A DNA stretch of 64,000 bases, taken from Acidimicrobiales bacterium. GTDB lineage: Bacteria; Actinomycetota; Acidimicrobiia; Acidimicrobiales; AC-14. The position numbers were made by a program, and so were the translations under genes. The notes under the pieces were generated by a model, which was not told the origin of the DNA, searched no databases, and saw only the letters and a list, made by a program, of their open reading frames with translations. The stretch spans positions 1 through 64,000 of the forward strand of contig JAODBK010000091.1 in the NCBI GenBank assembly GCA_025463925.1. Reading direction: 5' to 3'. This document shows, piece by piece, positions 33,514-41,836 of the stretch. How positions within the stretch are numbered: the stretch's first letter is position 1; each line of letters begins with the position of its first letter.

Positions 33514-34088
33514 CCCTTCGATCCGATGGCTCGCGATGGCCCCCGGTTCCAGCCGCATCCTTCGCGTTCGGCGCCAACTCGCGGATTGCCCTCCCTGGCC
33601 GATCGCCACACCGAACTGGCGATCTGTCCTCGCGTCGGCGAGGTGCGACACGCATAATCGCGGCACATGCACCCGCATGATCACGGACCTCAAATCCGGC
33701 AGACGCACAAACGACTGCGCGCTAATGCCGGGACAGTCCCGGCATTAGCGCGTACTCGTTCGCGCGCTTCGTGCGAGCCGCGGGCGGTGATCATGCGGCG
33801 GGTGTTGCCCCGATTGTGCGTGCGTCGCTTTGGCGCCGTTCAGGGACCGATCGTCGACTCGGTCGGGTAGGCGAGATGGTCGGAGCAGACGCGAAGGCGG
33901 ACACCGCTCGCGAGAGTTGCTGCGCCCCGAAAAGGTAAAAGGGGTCGGCGCGTGTCCGATGGCATCGGCGGGGTCGTGGGAGGTCGGGGAGGGGTTGGTG
34001 GTGTTTGACGTCGTTTGCTCAACCGTCCTACGGCGTCGAGCTCACGGCGGAGCAGGCCGATGCGCGCCACGTTCTGGTCGCTGATCGT
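33514..34088. other. Non-coding stretch with a strong hairpin
   Basis: No supported gene lies here. The only clear structure is the 16-bp perfect inverted repeat at 33718-33752. The right end is the 3' flank of the tetR gene. Confidence 0.6.
33718..33752. repeat. Perfect 16-bp inverted repeat with 3-base loop
   Basis: CGCGCTAATGCCGGGA, loop CAG, TCCCGGCATTAGCGCG: sixteen paired bases without mismatch. It lies about 200 bp after the propeller-pentapeptide gene and about 340 bp past the tetR stop. A terminator is possible, though there is no U tract and it is far from both genes. A mobile-element end or dispersed palindrome is the alternative. Confidence 0.75.
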
Positions 34089-34727
34089 TCACTGTTGGAG
34101 TCCGGCAGTCAGCAGCGTTTGGGCGGCCCAGCTGGCGACGGCGATGGCTTCGTCAGGGTCAAGTCGGCAGACGTCGCGGAGGACGGTGAACGCCTCGCCG
34201 CCCATGACGAGGCAGAGCGCCGCTTCCAGTCGTCGCCGATCGGCATTCGAGACGGTGTTGCGGAGCGGCTCGAGGGCGGTCGAGATCCACTGGTGGCGAC
34301 GTCCTTGCCGGAGTTGGTTGTCGTGGCCTTCGCCGGCGCGCTCGGCGGCGAGCCACGTGTCGAGGTAGTGGCGTTGGGCGGTGCGGAACAGCGTCTCGTT
34401 GGCGGCGATGTAGCGGTTGAACTGATCGACGAGCTCGAGCACGCGGTCCTGTGGGGTGGTCCCATCGAGCGGTCGCGCCAGCAGGTCGTCGATCTCATCG
34501 ACGCTGACGGTGACCGATAACTCCAGCAGCAAGGACTCCTGGTTCGGGAAGTACCGGTAGACGGTGGTGCGCGTCACCAGCGCCTCCTCGGCGACCTGTG
34601 TCACCGTCGGGGTCTCGCCTCGATCGAGGATCGCTCGGGCCGCCGCGATGATCGCGGTACGGGTCCGGCGCTTTTGGTTCACCCGCCCCGCGGATTCGAA
34701 GGAAGGGTCTTGACTTTGCACGGCCAC
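34089..34727 (-). CDS. TetR-family transcriptional regulator
   Basis: The 212-residue protein has an N-terminal helix-turn-helix: RRTRTAIIAAARAILDRGET, then PTVTQVAEEALVTRTTVYRY and FPNQESLLLEL, the TetR signature. The C-terminal domain, rich in helices, would bind a small ligand and form the dimer. GTG 34727 is the start. It is divergent from the cupin/VOC genes, with a 14-bp palindrome in the gap, so it most likely represses itself and those genes until a ligand appears. Confidence 0.9.
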   Translation of the reverse strand: MAVQSQDPSFESAGRVNQKRRTRTAIIAAARAILDRGETPTVTQVAEEALVTRTTVYRYFPNQESLLLELSVTVSVDEIDDLLARPLDGTTPQDRVLELVDQFNRYIAANETLFRTAQRHYLDTWLAAERAGEGHDNQLRQGRRHQWISTALEPLRNTVSNADRRRLEAALCLVMGGEAFTVLRDVCRLDPDEAIAVASWAAQTLLTAGLQQ

Positions 34728-34735
34728 AGCGTCAT

Positions 34736-34749
34736 GTTACACGAGTAAC
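34736..34749. promoter_or_regulatory. Probable TetR operator
   Basis: GTTAC-ACGA-GTAAC is a perfect palindrome with a 4-bp centre, 9 bp upstream of the tetR start and about 50 bp before the cupin start. On the tetR strand GTAACAT looks like a -10 box, so binding would block tetR transcription. Confidence 0.6.
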
Positions 34750-34800
34750 GTAAACGAACAAGCGTCCTACGAACGTGGGGCGGGAGCGATCGGAGCACCC

Positions 34801-35249
34801 ATGCCCCATTCATTCGTCGTCTCACCCGACCAGCTGGCTGCGCCGCTCAAGATGGTCGGTGAGAGGTCACGGTCCTCGCGTCCGCCGAGCAGACCGGCAG
34901 CTACGAGATCTTCCGCCAGACCGGGCCCGAGGGCGCCGGCCCCCCGCCCCACAGTCATCCCTGGGACGAGGCCTTCTACGTGATCGACGGCCACGTCGTG
35001 TTCGGCGTCGACGACCAGCAGGACCTGGTCGCCGAGGCCGGCACGCTCGTGCACATTGCCGGCGGCTCGACGCACTGGTTCCGGTTCGGCCCCGGCGGCG
35101 GCGGGATGCTCTCGATGACGTCGCGGGCCGGCGCAGCCGCGTTCTTCACCCAGGTCGATCGCGAGGTCTCGCCGATCAACCCGGATCTCGGCGCGCTCGT
35201 CGGCATTGCCATCGCCCATGGGCTCGACGTGCCGATCCCGGCCGCCTGA
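34801..35249 (+). pseudogene. Cupin-domain protein gene with a frameshift
   Basis: ATG 34801 begins MPHSFVVSPDQLAAPLKMVG, a normal cupin-protein start. Around 34861-34866 the frame must move by one base to continue as VTVLASAEQTGSYEIFRQTG, GPPPHSHPWDEAFYVIDGHV and AGTLVHIAGGSTHWFRFG. The downstream frame holds both cupin motifs, with metal-binding His in PPHSHPWDE and in GSTHWF. One missing base explains everything, so this is either a fresh pseudogene or a sequencing error. A restart at GTG 34980 would lack the first metal motif. Confidence 0.75.
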
Positions 35250-35285
35250 GCACGCCACCAACCCGCATCGAACCGAGGAGCAACC

Positions 35286-35684
35286 ATGCCCGAGATCGCC
35301 ATGATCAACCACGTCGGGGTCACCGTGACCGACATCGAACGCAGCACACCCTGGTACAGCGAGGTGTTGGGGTTCACCAAGCTGATGGAGGCAACGCACC
35401 CCGACAGCAGCGGGTACGTCGTCGTCCTCGGCAAGCCCGACTGGTCGATGTGCATCGGGCTGCACACCCACCCCACCAACCAGGACGAACCGTTCTCCGA
35501 AACCCGCACCGGGCTCGACCACATCAGCTTCCTCGTGCCCAGCCGTGCCGAGCTCGACATCTGGGAGACGCGGCTCACCGACCTCGGTGTCGAGCACTCC
35601 CCGGTCGACGATCAGGGCGGCTACTCCGTCGTCGTGTTCCGAGACCCCGACAACATCCAGCTCGAGCTCATCTCCATGGGCTGA
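35286..35684 (+). CDS. VOC-family (glyoxalase/dioxygenase-like) protein
   Basis: The 132-residue protein has two beta-alpha-beta-beta-beta modules. The first begins INHVGVTVTDIERSTPWYSE with a His ligand, and the second GLDHISFLVPSRAELDIWE; FRDPDNIQLELISMG carries the usual C-terminal Glu ligand. It could be a glyoxalase, ring-cleaving dioxygenase or drug-binding protein; the substrate is unknown. ATG 35286 has GAGGAG upstream. It follows the cupin gene by 36 bp and is probably under the divergent TetR regulator. Confidence 0.88.
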   Translation: MPEIAMINHVGVTVTDIERSTPWYSEVLGFTKLMEATHPDSSGYVVVLGKPDWSMCIGLHTHPTNQDEPFSETRTGLDHISFLVPSRAELDIWETRLTDLGVEHSPVDDQGGYSVVVFRDPDNIQLELISMG

Positions 35685-35753
35685 GAACAGCCACGGGAGA
35701 GTGAGACACCGCGACGTCACGGATCGCCGGGTAGCCAGCGCGGTTGCGGTGGT

Positions 35754-35767
35754 CCTGACGCGTCAGC
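35754..35767. repeat. Second copy of the CTGACGCGTCAG palindrome
   Basis: CCTGACGCGTCAGC shares 13 contiguous bases with the palindrome at 31680-31695. It lies between the VOC gene and the acetyltransferase gene. Confidence 0.55.
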
Positions 35768-35908
35768 GCTTGTTGCTGTGAGCACGCGACGAGGCGACCG
35801 CACGCACATAACGACAAGCGGCCAACACGTGCTCGCGTTCAGTCCTGCAGCGCAGACGTGCTGATATTCGGTGGGGCGCGCTGCCTTCCACGGGCGATGC
35901 TCTGCGGG

Positions 35909-36406
35909 ATGAGGATAAGGAGCGTCCAGCGTTCCGAGGTCGCACGCCTCAGAGAGATACGCCTCCGCGCCCTACTCGATGCTCCCTCGGCATTCGGCAG
36001 CACCTACGACGAGGAGTCGGAACGAGCGCTGGAAGCGTGGCTCTCCTGGGTGGAGCCTGGCGTCACGGTCATCGTCGAAGACGACGCGGGATGGCACGGC
36101 TTGGCGGCGGCGAGACTGGACGCCGATGAGCAGGCGCTAGTTCACGTGTTCTCGATGTGGGTCGAATCCGAGCTGAGAGGGCAACGGCTCGGCGAACGCC
36201 TCCTTGGGGCACTCCTCGAGTGGGCCTGGCAATCCGGGGCCACCAAGGTGCGACTCGGCGTCGTGGACGGGAACGACGCGGCCATGACCCTCTACCGCCG
36301 AATGGGCTTCAGTCCAACCGGCAACCGAGAGCGATTGCGGTCGTACCCGAGCCAAGAGTGCGTCTTCATGGAGGTATCCCGGGGTGCAGACCTTGACCAT
36401 CCTTAA
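35909..36406 (+). CDS. GNAT-family N-acetyltransferase
   Basis: From ATG 35909 the 165-residue protein starts MRIRSVQRSEVARLREIRLR and includes LVHVFSMWVESELRGQRLGE, where RGQRLG is the acetyl-CoA binding loop. VRLGVVDGNDAAMTLYRRMG, then F and a GF-type end, is the usual motif B. The substrate may be an amino group on a small molecule or a protein; it cannot be told. The upstream in-frame ATG at 35858 is less likely because the extra residues are not part of the fold. No operon partner is seen. Confidence 0.87.
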   Translation: MRIRSVQRSEVARLREIRLRALLDAPSAFGSTYDEESERALEAWLSWVEPGVTVIVEDDAGWHGLAAARLDADEQALVHVFSMWVESELRGQRLGERLLGALLEWAWQSGATKVRLGVVDGNDAAMTLYRRMGFSPTGNRERLRSYPSQECVFMEVSRGADLDHP

Positions 36407-36807
36407 GGTGCCGCTCTGGATCGGAGGCGGCAATACAGTGCGCCCGTGTCTGAACGCCCTGAGGTACTTGCCCGTGTCCGGCTCGGGCCGCAGCACGTTG
36501 CCACGGGGGACACTCGCCACGTAATCGGCGGGCCCTGGGTCGCCCTATCAAGAGTCCGCCGCTCGCGCCGGTGCGGGGCCTGTTCAGCCAGACTCCCGCA
36601 CCCAACTCTCGGACCCGCTCGACTCCGGGGCCATGGTGGTTGAGTCCTCGTCGCGGGCCGTCTCTAGGGCGAGCAACGGAACAAGAATCGTCTTTCGGCC
36701 CGTCCAAACGGCGGACCGCGAACTCCCGGGATGCCTCTAGGAATCCGCCTGTTGGTGATGCCGCGGTGCGCTACTTCGGCGTCCGCCGCCAGGGACTCGA
36801 AGAATCG
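36407..36807. other. Non-coding stretch
   Basis: I see no supported gene, RNA or repeat in these 400 bp. Open frames on both strands are short and Arg/Pro-rich, as expected of chance frames in high-GC DNA. Confidence 0.55.
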
Positions 36808-37206
36808 CTAGGCGGACTGACCGCGCTCTCCGGCGAGATGGCGCAGCGCCCAGATGTCGGCGGCGATCAACGGCAGGGGAAGGCTGGCCGCGGTCGCGGC
36901 GCCGGCACCACCGAGCCGTTGGGCCATGGCCGCCGCGGCCACGACGTCCGCAACTTCGTTCGCCAGCCAGAGCCGAACCCACCGGCGCGTCTCCTCAGGT
37001 CCGTCGGCGTCCAAAGTGGAGAGGAGACAGCCGAGGCCGAACAACGCGTCCCGGATGCCGACCGTGCGTGCGAACAGGATGAAGGATCCGCTCGGCGTTT
37101 CATCGCGCAACGACGCTCGTAGAAGCGGTCCCGCGCCGAGGGCCAGGGCGGTCCCGATACCGATTCGGGCGATCGCCGCGACGCGAACGAGGCGCAAGGG
37201 GTTCAT
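36808..37206 (-). CDS. Small membrane protein, unknown function
   Basis: The 132-residue protein starting MNPLRLVRVAAIARIGIGTA has three or four hydrophobic helices (ALALGAGPLLRASL, LFARTVGIRDALFGLGCLLS, ANEVADVVAAAAMAQ, ASLPLPLIAADIWAL). The GIRDALFGLG segment resembles DUF4267-type membrane proteins, though I am not certain. It is divergent from the EXORDIUM-like gene, with 164 bp between. Confidence 0.6.
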   Translation of the reverse strand: MNPLRLVRVAAIARIGIGTALALGAGPLLRASLRDETPSGSFILFARTVGIRDALFGLGCLLSTLDADGPEETRRWVRLWLANEVADVVAAAAMAQRLGGAGAATAASLPLPLIAADIWALRHLAGERGQSA

Positions 37207-37370
37207 GCGCCATCGACCACAACCCTGCGCGTGACGTCGGGTGTCTCGCGGGAAGGACTCCATCGAGTAGTCAGTTCTCGTCATTGCTGAATTGGTCCTT
37301 GTTCCGATGTGGTGCGTATCGGACACTTTGCGTGCGTGGCACCAAAGCTGCCCATCGGAGGATCCAACCC

Positions 37371-38327
37371 ATGAGAGCAATGTCCGCCCGAGCGGCGGCG
37401 ACCGCTGTCGCGGCGACCATGGTGCTGGCGACCGCCGCGGTCATACCCGCTGGCGCCGCGGCGTCGGGACTGCCCATCGCCAGCGGCCACGCAGCCGGCC
37501 CGGCGATGGGGCTGGCCACCGCTCGTGACGCCAGTGCCAATGCCAATGCCAGCGCCAGGCGCGGGCGGGACCCGAACATGACCTACCACAACGGCAAGAT
37601 CATGACGACGGCCGTCGTCAAGTCCATCTTCTGGGGTACTTCGTGGGGCACCTACGGTGGCGACAAGATGACCGGGCTGGACGGCTTTTACGCTGGCCAC
37701 AGCAACTCCAATTACTCCCGGACCGTCGACGAATACACCGGATTGAACCTCCATGTCGGCGGCGCGACGACGAGCAACGGCCACGTCGTTGACGCCTCGA
37801 CCGCATCGAGCGGAGGTAGTACCTCGGTGATCCTGGCCGAGGTGGTCAAAGAGATCAACGCCGGCGCCGTCACCCTCGACACCGCCGGGAATGGGTACTA
37901 CCCGGTGTACACCGACGTCCCGCGAGGGAACGCCGGCTATTGCGCCTGGCACTCCTATGGGACCGTCACCTCCGCGGGGGTCAGCACAGTGGTCCAGTTC
38001 GCCTTCTTCTTCAAGCTGGACGGCGACCCGGGCTGTGATCCGCAGGACACCTCCGGGCTCCACAGTCAGGGCCTGGCCGCGTTGGCCAACGTCTCAGCCC
38101 ACGAGTTGAGCGAAGCCCGCAGCGATCCGGCCAGTCCGAGTGCCTGGTACGACGCGTCTGGAGCCGAGAACGGGGACAAGTGCGCCTGGACGTTCAACGT
38201 TCCTTTGGTGACGTTCTCCAACTCCTCCCGATGGAAGGTCCAGGGCGAGTGGAGCAACGCCGCCTATACCGCGGGCACCGGCTACCCGAATCGCTCCGGC
38301 CAGAACGGGTGCCTGGACGGCCACTGA
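37371..38327 (+). CDS. Secreted EXORDIUM/PHI-1-like protein with HELSE motif
   Basis: The 318-residue protein has a signal peptide ending near AGAAASG and an N-terminal linker. NMTYHNGKIMTTAVVKSIFW then starts a domain resembling the phosphate-induced protein 1 (EXORDIUM) family. The late part is the most telling: GYCAWHSYGTV, LANVSAHELSEARSDPASPS, then AWYDASGAENGDKCAWTF. The HELSE-type segment could be a metal site, and the paired Cys suggest disulfides. In plants EXORDIUM proteins are wall proteins tied to growth; bacterial functions are unknown. ATG 37371 has CGGAGGATCC upstream. The assignment is by motif memory, not by search. Confidence 0.65.
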   Translation: MRAMSARAAATAVAATMVLATAAVIPAGAAASGLPIASGHAAGPAMGLATARDASANANASARRGRDPNMTYHNGKIMTTAVVKSIFWGTSWGTYGGDKMTGLDGFYAGHSNSNYSRTVDEYTGLNLHVGGATTSNGHVVDASTASSGGSTSVILAEVVKEINAGAVTLDTAGNGYYPVYTDVPRGNAGYCAWHSYGTVTSAGVSTVVQFAFFFKLDGDPGCDPQDTSGLHSQGLAALANVSAHELSEARSDPASPSAWYDASGAENGDKCAWTFNVPLVTFSNSSRWKVQGEWSNAAYTAGTGYPNRSGQNGCLDGH

Positions 38328-38359
38328 TCGGCCGGCAGTCCCAGGTCGAGGTGGGTGGG

Positions 38360-39091
38360 TCATTCCCAGCGGAACGTGAACGCCGCGGCGAGCGGGGCGG
38401 CGACGGCCCACACCGCCAGCACGATCCAGTAGCCCGATCCGCCGACGTGCGCCCCGCCGAGGGCGGCGTGCAACGCGTCGGACAGCGCGCCCGCGGGCAG
38501 CGCCCGCGACAGCGCCTGCAGACCGCCCGGCAGCTTGGCGATGGGGACGACCATGCCGCCGAGCAGGAGGAGCACGAGATAGAGGCCGTTGGCTGCGGCC
38601 AGCACGACCTCGCCCCGCAGCGTCCCGGCCATCAAGAGCCCGAGCCCGGCGAAGGCGACGGTCGCCAACGCGATCGCGCCCAGGGCGGCAGCCGCCGACC
38701 ATCCGTGGGTCGCGTGCCAGCCGAGGAGGCGCGCCTCGACGACGAGCACCACGACTTGGAGCACCTCGACGGCGAGGATCCCGATCGTCTTGGCGGCGAG
38801 CAGCCGCGGGCGGCCGAGTGGCGTCGAACCCAGGCGCTTCAGCACGCCGTACTGACGCTCGAACCCGGTGCCGATCCCGAGCCCGACCATCGCGGTCGAC
38901 ATCACCGCCAGCGCGAGGATGCCGGGCGCGAGGAAGTCGACGGCGTCGCGGGCGTCGCCCTTCGGCAGGACGTCCACCGACGCGAAGAACGCGAGCAGCA
39001 GCACCGGGATGCCGAGGGCGAGGAGCACGGACTCGCCGCGACGCAACGTCAGCGTGAGCTCGACGCGCGTCTGCGCCAGCAACGCCCTCAC
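38360..39091 (-). CDS. ABC-2 type transporter permease
   Basis: The 243-residue protein has six membrane helices typical of ABC-2 exporters: LALGIPVLLLAFFASVDVLP, LAPGILALAVMSTAMVGLGI, VFAGLGLLMAG-like TVAFAGLGLLMAGTLRGEV and GLYLVLLLLGGMVVPIAKLP. GTG 39091 overlaps the ATPase stop by four bases. Together they would export a drug, lipid or polyketide; the substrate is not visible. Confidence 0.88.
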   Translation of the reverse strand: MRALLAQTRVELTLTLRRGESVLLALGIPVLLLAFFASVDVLPKGDARDAVDFLAPGILALAVMSTAMVGLGIGTGFERQYGVLKRLGSTPLGRPRLLAAKTIGILAVEVLQVVVLVVEARLLGWHATHGWSAAAALGAIALATVAFAGLGLLMAGTLRGEVVLAAANGLYLVLLLLGGMVVPIAKLPGGLQALSRALPAGALSDALHAALGGAHVGGSGYWIVLAVWAVAAPLAAAFTFRWE

Positions 39092-40002
39092 GACGGGCCA
39101 CCGTCCGACGTCAGCCGGAGGAACACGTCCTCGAGCGTCTGGCGGCCGGCCCGGAGGTCGGCGAGCGGCAGGTCGTGCTCGGCGAGCCACGCGGTCAACG
39201 CCGCGACCAGGGCCGGCCGCGGCGGCGCGCCGACGCGGTACTCGCCCGGCGTCACCTCGACCACGCCGGCGCCGAGGACGGCGGCGAGCGTGATCACGTC
39301 GATGCCGGGCGGGCCGCCGAAGAGCAGCTCGCCGGCGTCGCCACCGCTGGCCATCAGCTCGGCCGGCGTCCCCTCGGCCACCACCCGGCCGCGGTCGATG
39401 ATCACGATGCGGTCGGCCAGTCGCTCCGCCTCTTCGAGCTCGTGGGTCGTGAGCACCACGCACACGCCGTCGTCGCGCAGCTCGCGCACGATCGAGCGGA
39501 TCACCTGCCGCCCAGCCACGTCGACCCCCGCGGTCGGCTCGTCCAGGAACGCGACCTGCGGCCGCCCGACGAGCGCGAGGGCCAGGGACAGCCGCTGCTG
39601 CTCGCCGCCCGAGAGCCGGCGCCACGTCGACGACGCCCGGGCGCGCAACCCGACGCGGTCCAGCAGTGCATCGGGGTCGGCGGGGTCGTCGAAGAACGCC
39701 GCGAAGAGGGTGATCGCTTCGCGGACGCGGATGCCCGGGTACACGCCGCCCGACTGGAGCATCACGCCGATCCGGCGCGTGATCGCGGCGTGGTCGCGCT
39801 GCGGGTCGAGGCCCAGCACCCGCGTCCGGCCGTCGGCCGGCCGGCGGTAGCCCTCGAGCGTCTCGACCGTCGACGTCTTGCCGGCGCCGTTCGGGCCGAG
39901 CAGCGCGAGCACCTGTCCCGCCTCGGCGGAGAAGGTCACGCGGTCGACGGCGACGCGGTCGCCGTAGCGGACGACGAGCTCCGAAACGTCGACGGCCGCC
40001 AT
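39088..40002 (-). CDS. ABC transporter ATP-binding protein
   Basis: The ATPase has Walker A LLGPNGAGKTSTVETLEG, a Q-loop in RIGVMLQSGGVYPG, signature RRLSGGEQQRLSLALAL, Walker B VAFLDEPTAGVD and the switch His in VLTTHELEEAE. A C-terminal extension of about 80 residues is as found in DrrA-like exporters. The 304-residue length fits. ATG 40002 is divergent from serS with only 27 bp between. It pairs with the permease at 38360. Confidence 0.92.
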   Translation of the reverse strand: MAAVDVSELVVRYGDRVAVDRVTFSAEAGQVLALLGPNGAGKTSTVETLEGYRRPADGRTRVLGLDPQRDHAAITRRIGVMLQSGGVYPGIRVREAITLFAAFFDDPADPDALLDRVGLRARASSTWRRLSGGEQQRLSLALALVGRPQVAFLDEPTAGVDVAGRQVIRSIVRELRDDGVCVVLTTHELEEAERLADRIVIIDRGRVVAEGTPAELMASGGDAGELLFGGPPGIDVITLAAVLGAGVVEVTPGEYRVGAPPRPALVAALTAWLAEHDLPLADLRAGRQTLEDVFLRLTSDGGPS

Positions 40003-40029
40003 CGGTCGGCAAGCTACCGTTCCCTCCGC

Positions 40030-41313
40030 ATGATCGACATTCGCCTCGTGCGGACCGACCCGGACGCGGTGAAGGCGGCGCTGTCCCGCAAGAAGGTGGA
40101 TCCGGCCGAGGTCGACGCGCTCATCGATCGCGACGAGGCGCTGCGGCGCATCACCGCTGAGCGCGACGACTTGCGAGCCAAGGTCAAGGCGCTGTCCAAG
40201 GAAGTCGGTGCCGCCCGCAAGGCCGGTGACGCCGAGCGGGCCGAGTCGCTGGCCGCCGAGAGCCGGGCCCTCGGCGAAGACGCGAAAGTGCGGGAGCGAC
40301 AGGCGACCGCGCTCGAGCGCGAGGTGCGCGAGATGCTCCTGCTCATCCCGAACCTGCCGGCGCCCGAGGCGCCCGGCGGCGACGGGCCCGACGACAACCC
40401 GGTCGTCGCGCAGGGCGGGCCCGACGCGGCGAGCTACCCCGAGCACCAGCGGGTGCCGCACTGGGAGACCGCCGCCACGCTCGGCATCCTCGACAACGAG
40501 CGCGCCGTGAAGATCAGCGGCGCCATGTTCACGATGTTCCGCGGCCAAGGCGCGGCCCTCGCCCGCGCCCTGTGCCAACTGGCGCTCGACCGCAACGCCG
40601 ACGCCTACGAGGAGATCCGCCCACCCACCCTCGTGCTCAGCGACACCCTCACCGCGTCCGGACAGCTCCCGAAGTTCGCCGACGACGCGTACCACGTCGG
40701 CCGAGACGACCTCTGGGCGGTGCCGACCGCGGAGGTGCCGCTGACGTCGATCTACCGCGACGAGATCCTCGACGAGGCCGACCTGCCGAAACGGCTGATG
40801 GCCTACACGCCGTGCTACCGGCGGGAGGCCGGCGCGGCCGGGCGGGACACGCGCGGGCTGCTGCGCACCCATGAGTTCGACAAGGTCGAGATCCTCGCCC
40901 TCACCACCCCCGAGCAGGGGCCGGCCCTCCATCAGGAGCTGCGCGATCGAGCGCTCGGCTCCATCGAGGCCTTGGGCCTCACGTGGCGTTGGGTCGAGAT
41001 CTGCACCGGCGACCTCGGCCAGTCCCAGCACCGGCAGTTCGACCTCGAGGTCTACGCGCCGGGCGTGGCGATGTGGCTCGAGGTCAGCTCGGTGTCCTGG
41101 TTCACCGACTACCAGGCGCGGCGGGCCAACATCCGCTATCGGCCGGCGGGCGAGGCCAAGGGCACCGCGCTCGTCCACACCGTCAACGGATCGGCGCTGG
41201 CGGTGCCCCGGGTGTGGGCCGCGGTCGTCGAGAGCAACCGGCAGCCCGACGGATCGGTGGCCGTCCCGGAGGCGCTGTGGCCGTATATGCGTGGCGCGCG
41301 CGTGATCGCCTAA
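40030..41313 (+). CDS. serS: Seryl-tRNA synthetase
   Basis: SerS charges tRNA-Ser. The 427-residue protein has the N-terminal coiled-coil tRNA-binding arm (from RDEALRRITAERDDLRAKVK onward) and the class II catalytic core. Motif 2 reads YTPCYRREAGAAGRDTRGLL, then RTHEFDKVE; motif 3 reads GSALAVPRVWAAVVESNRQP. The Ser-binding TAEVPLT is present. ATG 40030 follows a TACCGT box by few bases, so the message may be leaderless. Confidence 0.97.
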   Translation: MIDIRLVRTDPDAVKAALSRKKVDPAEVDALIDRDEALRRITAERDDLRAKVKALSKEVGAARKAGDAERAESLAAESRALGEDAKVRERQATALEREVREMLLLIPNLPAPEAPGGDGPDDNPVVAQGGPDAASYPEHQRVPHWETAATLGILDNERAVKISGAMFTMFRGQGAALARALCQLALDRNADAYEEIRPPTLVLSDTLTASGQLPKFADDAYHVGRDDLWAVPTAEVPLTSIYRDEILDEADLPKRLMAYTPCYRREAGAAGRDTRGLLRTHEFDKVEILALTTPEQGPALHQELRDRALGSIEALGLTWRWVEICTGDLGQSQHRQFDLEVYAPGVAMWLEVSSVSWFTDYQARRANIRYRPAGEAKGTALVHTVNGSALAVPRVWAAVVESNRQPDGSVAVPEALWPYMRGARVIA

Positions 41314-41324
41314 CGTTCGCCGCC

Positions 41325-41462
41325 GTGCTGGCCCTCACCACCGCCCAGACGATCTTCTCGATCGCCCTCGGCGTCATGGCGGTGCTCATCACCGGTTTCG
41401 GGATCTACGTCGTCTCGTCCACCATGTGGGGCGACCGCTGGTACCCGAGGAACAAGCCATGA
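41325..41462 (+). CDS. Small single-helix membrane protein before sdhC
   Basis: A 45-residue protein starts at GTG 41325: one hydrophobic helix (TIFSIALGVMAVLITGFGIY) followed by a short charged tail (STMWGDRWYPRNKP). Its stop overlaps the sdhC start by four bases (ATGA), so it is translated with the succinate dehydrogenase anchors. It could be an accessory subunit of the complex. No family is recognised. Confidence 0.65.
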   Translation: MLALTTAQTIFSIALGVMAVLITGFGIYVVSSTMWGDRWYPRNKP

Positions 41463-41836
41463 GCCCGTCGACGGCGACCCGCCCGTACCGCGGCAAGTCC
41501 GGGCAGTGGGCCTTCGTCGGTCACCGCATCAGCGGGTTCCTCGTCTTCATGTTCCTGCTGCTGCACATCGTCGACGTCAGCTTGGTCTCGCACCCAAAGG
41601 CGTACAACGAGGTGCACCAGGTCTACGGCAACGTGCTGCTGCGGCTGTTCGAAGTCGGGCTCCTGTTCGCCTTGCTCTACCACTCGCTCAACGGGTTGCG
41701 GATCGTCCTCGTCGACTTCTTCCCCGAGGGCGTGCGGTGGCACAACGCGTTGCTGGACGGCGTGATCCTGCTGACCCTGGCCGCGGGCATCCCGGGCGGG
41801 TTCATCATCATGAAGCCCTGGTTGCTGGGCCACTGA
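41459..41836 (+). CDS. sdhC: Succinate dehydrogenase cytochrome b556 subunit
   Basis: The 125-residue protein has three membrane helices and the SdhC pattern SGQWAFVGHRISGFLVFMFL, then LLHIVDVSLVS with the His that can bind haem b, and LYHSLNGLRIVLVDF. It anchors succinate dehydrogenase and takes part in quinone binding. ATG 41459 overlaps the small upstream gene, and its stop overlaps sdhD by one base. Confidence 0.88.
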   Translation: MSPSTATRPYRGKSGQWAFVGHRISGFLVFMFLLLHIVDVSLVSHPKAYNEVHQVYGNVLLRLFEVGLLFALLYHSLNGLRIVLVDFFPEGVRWHNALLDGVILLTLAAGIPGGFIIMKPWLLGH

